Source of the DNA: an uncultured Acidimicrobiales bacterium
GTDB taxonomy: Bacteria; Actinomycetota; Acidimicrobiia; Acidimicrobiales; UBA10347
DNA length: 7,322 bases
Assembly: GCA_937942965.1 (NCBI GenBank)
Contig: CALDGN010000197.1
Coordinates: 1-7,322, forward strand
Reading direction: 5' to 3'
This document shows, piece by piece, positions 1 to 4,643 of this stretch; positions within the stretch are counted from its first letter, which is position 1; every line of letters starts with the position of its first letter. Below the pieces are notes generated by a model. It did no database searches. It had not been told where the DNA came from and saw nothing but the letters and a program-made list of their open reading frames with translations. Made by a program: the position numbers and the translations under genes.

Positions 1-867
1 GAGCTCTGCGATGTGCGGGCCTCGGAAGCTCGGGTCGATGTCGGCCGGGTCAACTTCGGAACCTTCGTGCCAGGTGATCGCGAAGCCGTAGCGGCGCGCC
101 GCGTCGTGCATGTCTCGCTCAACGTCGGTGCCCAAAAAGCTGGGGTCGAGCACGATTGCTGCGACGTCGCGAGCGAGATCGACCCCGCCGTGGACCTGGG
201 CCTCGATGTAGTGGTCGAGCTCCCGGGCCGACTGCTCATCGACCGGCGGGGTGGCGAGGCGTTCGAGGAAGGAGCGCGGATCGAGCTGGCGCCCGAATCC
301 GGCGCCGCCGACACATCCGTCGACCGCGCCGGCCAAGATCGACGTCAAGGCGGCTGAGGTGCCGACGTCGGTCGGGCCGAGGTGGCTGTCGCCGACGCAG
401 AACGTCGCCCGGTCCAGGCACGTGGGCCCGAGCACCACAAAGCAGGACCCGAATCGAGGAGCCCCGCCGAACGAATCTCCGAACAGATCGAGCGCTCCAT
501 ACACCGGCCGAGTCAGCGAGCCCGAGGCATAGGTGTTGTCGAACAGCTCTGCTTCCCAGCAGTCTCGGTCGCCGCCCGCCACAGCAGTCCGTTGCCCGTT
601 CGAGACCCCAGTGTCGAACTGAGATCGATACGCACCGTCGGCCGCTAGCCCCGCGGCCACCGTTCTTCCCGTGGCGTCCCGACGGTCGGGATGAAAGTTG
701 AGCGTCAACCGAGCGTTCGCTCGGATCGCCGAGATGGCGGCCTCGATCTCCGAAGGTTCAAGCCCATTCGCCGCCAAGCGAGCGGTCGCTGCCGGCTCAT
801 CGGCGACAGCCCGTTTCGCAACGGCGCACACGGCAGCGTGGGGCGCCGTTCCGTCACGATCGTTCAT
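1..867 (-). CDS. DUF3626 family protein of unknown function (C-terminus cut by window edge)
   Basis: An unbroken reading frame of 289 codons starts at an ATG (865-867) and runs off the left edge without a stop, so the protein is incomplete at its C-terminus. I recognise the DUF3626 pattern from memory: LTLNFHPDRR near residues 54-63, GAYRSQFDTGVSNG at 78-91, GGDRDCWEAELF at 98-109, RPVYGALDL at 120-128 and RFGSCFV at 138-144, followed by RATFCVGDSH at 153-162. There is no signal peptide or membrane segment, so it should be cytosolic. An AGGA lies about 10 bases before the ATG as a possible ribosome site. The family has no biochemical function known to me. Its conserved Arg, Ser, Asp, His and Glu residues suggest an enzyme, but I cannot name a reaction. 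It diverges from the DoxX-like gene. The family call is fairly firm; the function is open. Confidence 0.85.
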   Translation of the reverse strand, partial: MNDRDGTAPHAAVCAVAKRAVADEPAATARLAANGLEPSEIEAAISAIRANARLTLNFHPDRRDATGRTVAAGLAADGAYRSQFDTGVSNGQRTAVAGGDRDCWEAELFDNTYASGSLTRPVYGALDLFGDSFGGAPRFGSCFVVLGPTCLDRATFCVGDSHLGPTDVGTSAALTSILAGAVDGCVGGAGFGRQLDPRSFLERLATPPVDEQSARELDHYIEAQVHGGVDLARDVAAIVLDPSFLGTDVERDMHDAARRYGFAITWHEGSEVDPADIDPSFRGPHIAEL

Positions 868-920
868 CCGATCATCCTGTCAGGGGATGCGCAGTCGAAT
901 GCGAGGGTTTGATTGAGACA

Positions 921-948
921 AAAGTATTGCGGCAGCGCCAATGACCAA
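921..948 (-). promoter_or_regulatory. Candidate promoter for the DUF3626 gene
   Basis: On the minus strand a TTGGTC -35-like hexamer (943-948) is separated by 16 bases from a TACTTT -10-like hexamer (921-926). This would start transcription around 914, giving a leader of about 47 bases. It overlaps the opposite-facing promoter candidate at 927-955, so the two genes may compete for polymerase. The call rests on pattern only. Confidence 0.35.
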
Positions 949-955
949 ATAGCAT
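927..955 (+). promoter_or_regulatory. Candidate promoter for the DoxX-like gene
   Basis: TTGCGG (927-932), a 17-base spacer, then TAGCAT (950-955), which fits the actinobacterial TANNNT -10 pattern. Transcription would begin near 962, about 20 bases before the ATG at 983. The same TTGCGG-N17-TANNNT layout appears upstream of the whiB gene. Confidence 0.4.
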
Positions 956-982
956 CGACCGGCCCTAGATCGGACGTGCGAG

Positions 983-1744
983 ATGGCAAGACGCGAGCTA
1001 CAACGCAGCGAGCGGAACGATGCGACGCCCGCAGAACCGCGCCCCTGGGTCAACACGCTGGGAATGCTCGTCGACCGTGCCGATGGGGCCTTCGAACGCC
1101 GAGTGGTCTCGCGCCCGTCCATGGTCGTGCTGATTGAGCTGTTCGCTGGCCTGGGTTGGACGCGTGCGTGCGTCGAGAAAATCGTGGATGGCGACTGGTG
1201 GCGTGGCGAGGTCGTCCGCGAGTTCGCCGCCGACCACCAAGGGTTGGGGCTTCCTTGGTACGAGGGGCTACAGGAGCGCTTGGTCGATTTCGCACCGGTC
1301 GCCGTCGCGCTTGGGGTCCTCGCGGTCGAGGTCGTAATCGCGGTTTGCTTGGTCGCCGGACGTCGACTGGTGCTCGCCGTCGGACTCGGCATCGCCTTGC
1401 TGATGCAGTTCCTCTTGGCTGGCGCAGTGAACCCCGCCGTCTTCTATCTGATCTTCCACTCGGCGCTCGGACTCTGGGCGGTCGAACGTCTTGAGCCGAG
1501 CAAGCGGCTTCTGGCATCGCTGCGGGGCGCCGCTCTGCTGTGCATCGTCGTGGTCGCGGTGACGCTTCCGTTCGCAAGGACGATGGCTCCCGCCGAAGTG
1601 ATCGAAGATCCCGCACTGGTCGTCGCCGCGTGGGGAACCTGTTCGGCGATCTCGCTCGTCGGTGCTCGGCGTCGCATACGGCGCCGCTACCTCGAGGTCA
1701 CCACGATCGATCTACGGGATGTTCTGCGAAGCCGAACTCGCTAA
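983..1744 (+). CDS. DoxX-like integral membrane protein
   Basis: A 253-residue protein with a polar N-terminus of about 43 residues. Hydrophobic segments follow near residues 45-62, 103-125, 128-147, 150-168, 181-198 and 210-227, and the C-terminal tail is basic (RRRIRRRY). The core resembles DoxX / thiosulfate:quinone oxidoreductase DoxD-like proteins: a first helix carrying GLGWTRACVEKI (residues 56-67), a loop with WYEGL, a helix pair around residue 110-147, then AGAVNPAVFYL (146-156). No cysteine pair or cofactor motif points to an activity, so the substrate and redox role are unknown. Family members are usually inner-membrane subunits or partners of redox enzymes. The start is the first ATG after the promoter candidate. 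It has only a weak GGAC ribosome site, and a later start is possible because the first 40 residues look poorly conserved. It appears monocistronic, ending in a hairpin. The DoxX assignment is moderate; that it is a membrane protein is firm. Confidence 0.7.
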   Translation: MARRELQRSERNDATPAEPRPWVNTLGMLVDRADGAFERRVVSRPSMVVLIELFAGLGWTRACVEKIVDGDWWRGEVVREFAADHQGLGLPWYEGLQERLVDFAPVAVALGVLAVEVVIAVCLVAGRRLVLAVGLGIALLMQFLLAGAVNPAVFYLIFHSALGLWAVERLEPSKRLLASLRGAALLCIVVVAVTLPFARTMAPAEVIEDPALVVAAWGTCSAISLVGARRRIRRRYLEVTTIDLRDVLRSRTR

Positions 1745-1761
1745 GGAACACGGAGTGTTCC
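1745..1761. terminator. Perfect hairpin between convergent DoxX-like gene and tRNA-Pro
   Basis: GGAACAC (1745-1751), loop GGA, GTGTTCC (1755-1761): a perfect 7-bp stem starting immediately after the TAA stop of the DoxX-like gene and ending 4 bases from the 3' end of the oppositely oriented tRNA. Neither side has a good T-run, which is common in actinobacterial terminators. It can serve both directions. Confidence 0.6.
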
Positions 1762-1765
1762 AGCG

Positions 1766-1839
<74 letters not shown>

Positions 1840-1845
1840 CTGGGA

Positions 1846-1861
1846 TCCAGGATTCCCTGGA
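1846..1861 (-). terminator. Small hairpin between receiver gene and tRNA-Pro
   Basis: TCCAGG and CCTGGA form a perfect 6-bp stem around a 4-base loop, in the 46 bases between the receiver gene stop (1886) and the tRNA 5' end (1839). It could end the receiver transcript or act as a processing site if the tRNA is co-transcribed. It is short and has no T-run. Confidence 0.35.
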
Positions 1862-1885
1862 GTCAGGCGGACAAGGTATCGGATT

Positions 1886-2353
1886 TCAGTCCGACGCGTC
1901 TGCGGTTTCTTCGCCTTCGGAAGCTGCGTCTGCGTCAGCCTCGACCGGCTCTGGCTCGTCGACCGGTTCGCCTTCGAACACCGCGTCGCCAGCGAGCGTT
2001 GCCAGCGCAGCACGGCGCAGTCGCAACGCATCGAGCGGCTTGATGAGCCAGCCGTCAGAACCGGCCTGGCGGGCGATCCAACGGTCGGCGTCGCGGTCGA
2101 GCAGCATCAGGACTTTGGTGTCCGCAGCACGCCCTTCGGCGATGTCGTGCTGGAGGTCGATGCACGCAGCGACGCCTCCCTTGGTCCCGATCTGAAGATC
2201 GAGCAGAACCAAGTCGGGGTTCAACTGGCTCACGGCCGAGCTCACATCGCGTCCCTCACGGATCCGCGAGACGGTCGTGCCCGGTTCGCCGAGCGCCGCA
2301 GAAACCTCGTCGAATAGCCAATCTGCGTCGGTTGCCAACAACACCTGTGTCAC
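1886..2353 (-). CDS. Single-domain response regulator (CheY-like receiver) with acidic tail
   Basis: From the GTG at 2351-2353 the protein has 155 residues: VLLATDADW at the first strand (acidic pair D9/D11), LVLLDLQIG with phospho-acceptor Asp at D52, and GWLIKPLD with the conserved Lys at K105. The usual Thr/Ser after strand 4 is replaced by Leu in VLMLLDRDADR (81-91), so the phosphorylation switch may be atypical. There is no output domain. After about residue 117 comes an acidic, low-complexity tail rich in Glu, Asp and Ala. I chose this start because the receiver fold begins directly after it, and a TAGCCT -10 element sits 7 bases upstream, which fits a leaderless mRNA. ATGs at 2383 and 2395 would add 10-14 residues that look unrelated to the fold and have no good ribosome site. 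It diverges from the STAS gene. No cognate kinase is visible. Confidence 0.85.
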   Translation of the reverse strand: MTQVLLATDADWLFDEVSAALGEPGTTVSRIREGRDVSSAVSQLNPDLVLLDLQIGTKGGVAACIDLQHDIAEGRAADTKVLMLLDRDADRWIARQAGSDGWLIKPLDALRLRRAALATLAGDAVFEGEPVDEPEPVEADADAASEGEETADASD

Positions 2354-2357
2354 AGGT
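2343..2357. promoter_or_regulatory. Perfect 15-base dyad over the receiver start codon, possible operator
   Basis: ACCTGTG-T-CACAGGT is a perfect inverted repeat with a single central base. It covers the GTG start codon (2351-2353) and the predicted transcription start of the receiver gene. Its TGTG..CACA core recalls binding sites of CRP/FNR-type regulators, but the half-site spacing is far shorter than theirs. A repressor bound here would block initiation. It is partly coding, so chance is possible. Confidence 0.35.
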
Positions 2358-2360
2358 CGC

Positions 2361-2366
2361 AGGCTA
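2361..2366 (-). promoter_or_regulatory. -10 element fitting leaderless transcription of the receiver gene
   Basis: On the minus strand TAGCCT is followed by 7 bases (GCGACCT) and then the GTG start codon. A TANNNT element 6-7 bases before an RTG codon is the signature of leaderless transcripts in actinobacteria. No clear -35 was identified. Confidence 0.45.
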
Positions 2367-2405
2367 CCGGGCCGGAGGGCCATGCTTGAACCCATGTCCG
2401 TCCGG

Positions 2406-2411
2406 TACGCT
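2406..2411 (+). promoter_or_regulatory. Candidate -10 element for the STAS-nfeD operon
   Basis: TACGCT fits TANNNT and would start transcription near 2418, leaving a leader of about 19 bases that contains the strong ribosome site at 2425-2432. A TTGAAC at 2386-2391 is only 14 bases upstream, a short spacer for a -35, so the upstream half is uncertain. Confidence 0.35.
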
Positions 2412-2424
2412 CATGTCCCGATCG

Positions 2425-2432
2425 GGTGGAGG
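2425..2432 (+). promoter_or_regulatory. Strong ribosome binding site deciding the STAS start
   Basis: GGTGGAGG lies 4 bases before the ATG at 2437. It is the best Shine-Dalgarno match seen in the window. It sets the start at 2437 rather than at in-frame ATGs at 2332 or 2413, which would add residues unlike a STAS domain. Confidence 0.75.
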
Positions 2433-2436
2433 CCAG

Positions 2437-2802
2437 ATGTCTGATTTTGAGGTTGAATCCGAAGAGTTCGATACGCACAGCGTGCTTCGGCCGCGTGGCG
2501 ATATCGACGCCTACAGCGTGGGGCAATTTCGCGAAGCTCTTTCCGGGCTCGCCGAGATCCCTCGACTCCTCATCGATCTCTCCGAAGTCCCGTTCATGGA
2601 CTCGGCCGGCCTTGGTGCCCTCATTGGCGGCATCCGCCGTAACCGCGACCACGAGGGCGAGATTGTTGTCGTCTGTGACAAGCCTGCGCTTACCCGCCTG
2701 CTGCACACGACCGGCTTCGATCGCATCGTTCCCGTGATTGAGACGCACGACGAGGGGCTCTCCACACTGCTCGGCGACGACGCGCCCAGCAGCGATAGCT
2801 AA
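2437..2802 (+). CDS. STAS-domain anti-sigma factor antagonist
   Basis: A 121-residue protein that is essentially one STAS domain of the SpoIIAA/RsbV type. Visible family marks are RGDIDAYSVGQF (residues 20-31), LLIDLSEVPFMDSAGLGAL (44-62) and a C-terminal LLHTTGFDRIVPV stretch. S56 in DSAGLGAL is the expected phosphorylation site. In this family an anti-sigma kinase phosphorylates that serine. The unphosphorylated protein binds the anti-sigma factor and frees the sigma factor. No kinase or sigma factor gene is in the window, so the partner is unknown. It has its own promoter candidate and a strong ribosome site, and is followed 10 bases later by the NfeD gene in the same direction, probably as one operon. 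It diverges from the receiver gene, and both are phospho-switch proteins. Confidence 0.92.
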   Translation: MSDFEVESEEFDTHSVLRPRGDIDAYSVGQFREALSGLAEIPRLLIDLSEVPFMDSAGLGALIGGIRRNRDHEGEIVVVCDKPALTRLLHTTGFDRIVPVIETHDEGLSTLLGDDAPSSDS

Positions 2803-2812
2803 CCGCAGTCCA

Positions 2813-4165
2813 ATGAATCGGCGAGTTCGAATCTCACGGCTGTTGCTCGCTCTGCTGCTCGCACTTCCGCTTCTCGCGCCCTTTGCCGCGCCCGCAGAAG
2901 CACAAGACGACGATGCCGAGCCCGAGGTTCAGCAGGACATCGACACGTTGGTCATCGACCCCAACGCCGGGGTCGTGGACATCATGCAGATCAGCGGCTT
3001 GCTCGATCCGCTGCTGGCTGACTTTGTCATCGACACGCTCGATGCTGCCGATGACGGTCGTGTGCGTGCCGTGATCTTGCAGGTGAACAGCACCGGGTCG
3101 GTCATCAGCGACGAAGAACTCGACGAGGTCGCGCGAGCGATCGTCGACGCACCAGTGCCGGTCACCATGTGGGTCGGCCCGAGCAATGCGAGCGCCCTAG
3201 GCCCCTGGGCCGAACTGGCCGCTCTTGTCGATCGAGTCGGTATTGCGCCCGGCGCCCGCTTCGGCGAACTGGGAGAAGAACGACTCGATCCGGCGCTCGG
3301 CGCCGACTGGGGTGCAGCCGCGAACCTGATGCGCAACGACACGATCGCTGCCGACGAAGCCCTTGAGCTCGGCGTCGCATCGTTTCCCGCCCCGACGGTC
3401 GGCGAGTTCTTGGTCGGCATGACCGACCTCGGCATCGAGACAGCGGTCGTCGAAACCGAAGACGGTCCTCGTGTCGTGCCAACCACACGCCCCCGTTTCC
3501 AGCGACTCTCGCTGCTCGCCGGTCAGCTCCACACGGTCGCGAGCCCGCCGGTCGCCTATCTGCTCTTCACGATCGGACTCGCACTCCTGGTGTTCGAGTT
3601 CTACACCGCCGGCGTGGGCGTGGCTGGCGTGGTCGGTGCTGGCATGTTCTTGCTGGGCTGCTTCGGCCTCTTCATCTTGCCGGTCAATCTCTATGCCGTG
3701 ATCCTGCTCGGGCTGTCGATGCTCGCGTTCTCGATCGACGTGCAAACCGGAGTGCCTCGGTTCTGGACGATCGTTGGCGCCATCGCGCTCATCATCGGCA
3801 CGATCACGCTTTACCGAGACGGTGTTTCGATGTCGTGGATCCCGATGCTCGTGGGCATCGTCGGCATCACCATGATGATGGTCACTGGCATGCCGACCAT
3901 GGTGCGGACCCGCTTCTCGACGCCGACGATCGGTCGCGAATGGATGCTCGGCGAGCTCGGCGAAGCCGTCGAAGCCGTCGATCCTGACGGCGTCGTATCG
4001 ATCAATGATGCGCTCTGGAAAGCCCGTACGAACCGGGCCACGCCGATCGCTGCGGGTGACCGAGTGCGGGTTGCCGCGGTCGAAGGTCTCGTCCTCGAGG
4101 TCGAGCCCGAAGAAGGCGCCGCTCGTGACTACAGAGAGCGGCGGGGTTCGCGCGGCGAGTCCTGA
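2813..4165 (+). CDS. NfeD-family membrane protein with degenerate ClpP-like domain
   Basis: A 450-residue protein. Signal peptide at residues 1-30 (RR near the start, Leu-rich core, APAEA before QDDD). Extracytoplasmic ClpP/NfeD-like domain at about 45-215. Membrane segments near 246-264, 266-288, 292-308, 316-334 and 341-361. C-terminal NfeD OB-fold at about 377-432 (MLGELGEAVEAVDPDGVV, LWKARTN, GDRVRVAAVEGLVLEV). Full-length NfeD proteins cleave membrane proteins such as stomatins with a Ser-Lys dyad. Here the usual NTPGG is VNSTGS (91-96), G130 occupies the place I expect for the catalytic Ser, and the stretch before DEALELGV (181-188) is shortened with no Lys in place, so it is probably inactive. 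No stomatin gene is adjacent; the upstream partner is a STAS gene 10 bases away. The ATG at 2813 has a poor ribosome site, suggesting translational coupling. I chose it because the signal peptide begins there. Confidence 0.87.
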   Translation: MNRRVRISRLLLALLLALPLLAPFAAPAEAQDDDAEPEVQQDIDTLVIDPNAGVVDIMQISGLLDPLLADFVIDTLDAADDGRVRAVILQVNSTGSVISDEELDEVARAIVDAPVPVTMWVGPSNASALGPWAELAALVDRVGIAPGARFGELGEERLDPALGADWGAAANLMRNDTIAADEALELGVASFPAPTVGEFLVGMTDLGIETAVVETEDGPRVVPTTRPRFQRLSLLAGQLHTVASPPVAYLLFTIGLALLVFEFYTAGVGVAGVVGAGMFLLGCFGLFILPVNLYAVILLGLSMLAFSIDVQTGVPRFWTIVGAIALIIGTITLYRDGVSMSWIPMLVGIVGITMMMVTGMPTMVRTRFSTPTIGREWMLGELGEAVEAVDPDGVVSINDALWKARTNRATPIAAGDRVRVAAVEGLVLEVEPEEGAARDYRERRGSRGES

Positions 4166-4173
4166 TTTCCCCA

Positions 4174-4207
4174 GAGTGCTTGCACCGTTGCACGGATGCA
4201 GGCACTT
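4174..4207 (+). terminator. Long hairpin after the NfeD gene
   Basis: Nine bases after the TGA stop, positions 4174-4188 pair with 4192-4207. There are 15 pairs, two of them G-U, with one bulged A (4196) and a TGC loop (4189-4191). It lacks a T-run. The right arm shares positions 4205-4207 with a second hairpin (4205-4229), so the two cannot form fully at once. Most likely it ends the STAS-nfeD transcript. Confidence 0.6.
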
Positions 4208-4229
4208 ATCCACAGGCCTTGGGGATAAG
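4205..4229. repeat. Inverted pair of DnaA-box-like 9-mers
   Basis: TTATCCACA at 4206-4214 matches the classical DnaA box exactly. On the opposite strand TTATCCCCA (4220-4228) differs at one position. The two face each other with 5 bases between them. The 7-base arms CTTATCC and GGATAAG are perfectly complementary, so the site could also fold as a hairpin. It lies between nfeD and whiB, about 34 bases upstream of the whiB promoter candidate. DnaA control of whiB is a possibility; there is no other sign of an origin here. Confidence 0.45.
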
Positions 4230-4262
4230 CGAGTCTGTGATCTCACTGAGAAAAAGAGCCTC

Positions 4263-4291
4263 TTGCGGAAGCCGCTGGTGGGGCCTAAGTT
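4263..4291 (+). promoter_or_regulatory. Candidate promoter for whiB-family gene
   Basis: TTGCGG (4263-4268), 17 bases, TAAGTT (4286-4291; TANNNT type). The start would be near 4298 with a leader of about 36 bases. A perfect 11-base palindrome AAGAG-C-CTCTT (4254-4264) touches the -35 and might be an operator, though it is short. Confidence 0.4.
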
Positions 4292-4320
4292 CGGGTCTCA
4301 ACAAACGCAGCTCACACACC

Positions 4321-4327
4321 GGGGGGT
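4321..4327 (+). promoter_or_regulatory. Ribosome binding site supporting the GTG start of whiB
   Basis: A GGGGGGT run ends 6 bases before the GTG at 4334. This favours that codon over the in-frame ATGs at 4346 and 4355. Confidence 0.55.
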
Positions 4328-4333
4328 GTCCTT

Positions 4334-4597
4334 GTGGCAGCAACGATGATCGATATGACGTGGCAAGCTCGCGCAGCTTGCCGGGGGCCTCAGGCCCGTG
4401 CGTTCTTCCCGCCAGGAGCGGGCGAGCGTCGTCACGAACGCGCGGAACGTGAGCAGCGGGCCAAGGCCATCTGCGCACAGTGCTCCGTGCAGACCGCATG
4501 TCTGGACTATGCGGTTTCGATCCGCGAACGTCACGGTGTTTGGGGTGGGCTCAGCGAGAGCGAGCGCCGCGCCATGCTCAAGACGGTCGACGCATAA
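4334..4597 (+). CDS. WhiB-family iron-sulfur transcriptional regulator
   Basis: An 87-residue protein starting at GTG. It has the four cluster-binding cysteines of the Wbl family, C16, C47, C50 and C56, in the arrangement C-x30-C-x2-C-x5-C (ACRG, ICAQCSVQTAC). It also carries the FFPP stretch (24-27), the beta-turn HGVWGGLSESER (67-78) and a short basic end. Wbl proteins hold a [4Fe-4S] cluster and usually act by binding domain 4 of the principal sigma factor at target promoters. They govern cell division, development, redox or antibiotic responses and are essentially confined to Actinobacteria, which makes this the best taxonomic marker in the window. I cannot place it in a specific whiB subclass from sequence alone. 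It is probably monocistronic: its own promoter candidate and possible DnaA-type sites lie upstream, and a hairpin follows before the convergent selB gene. Confidence 0.95.
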   Translation: MAATMIDMTWQARAACRGPQARAFFPPGAGERRHERAEREQRAKAICAQCSVQTACLDYAVSIRERHGVWGGLSESERRAMLKTVDA

Positions 4598-4610
4598 GAC
4601 CTTCTGCTTG

Positions 4611-4635
4611 GCGGCGGGCGTTCCGCGCTCGTCGC
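4611..4635 (+). terminator. whiB terminator hairpin
   Basis: Positions 4611-4620 (GCGGCGGGCG) pair with 4626-4635 (CGCTCGTCGC) over 10 pairs, including two G-U wobbles, around the loop TTCCG. The wobbles become A-C mismatches on the other strand, so the hairpin is stronger for whiB than for selB. It fills most of the 46-base gap between the two convergent genes. Confidence 0.6.
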
Positions 4636-4643
4636 AAAGCTGA

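Noticed and set aside
156..701. Long open frame on the plus strand, rich in Arg and Pro
   Set aside because: It lies opposite the DUF3626 gene, has biased composition and no recognisable motif. It is a GC-rich shadow of the minus-strand gene.
1050..1616. Minus-strand open frame of 188 codons opposite the DoxX-like gene
   Set aside because: The Arg/Pro-rich translation is typical of an antisense frame in GC-rich DNA. The plus-strand frame encodes consistent membrane helices.
1886..1888. TGA stops of the receiver and nfeD genes as possible selenocysteine codons, given selAB nearby
   Set aside because: Translation beyond them yields no conserved protein; both genes end where their families end, and the hairpins after them lie outside any sensible SECIS context.
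2332..2436. N-terminal extension of the STAS frame from an upstream ATG
   Set aside because: The strong ribosome site immediately before 2437 and the start of the STAS fold there argue that these 35 codons are untranslated.
2738..2812. N-terminal extension of the nfeD frame overlapping the STAS gene
   Set aside because: It would bury the signal peptide behind 25 unrelated residues. The ATG at 2813 puts the signal peptide at the terminus.
3197..4246. A 349-codon open frame on the minus strand opposite nfeD
   Set aside because: Its product is rich in His, Asp, Arg and Glu with no family resemblance, while the plus strand has a clear signal peptide, membrane segments and an OB domain.
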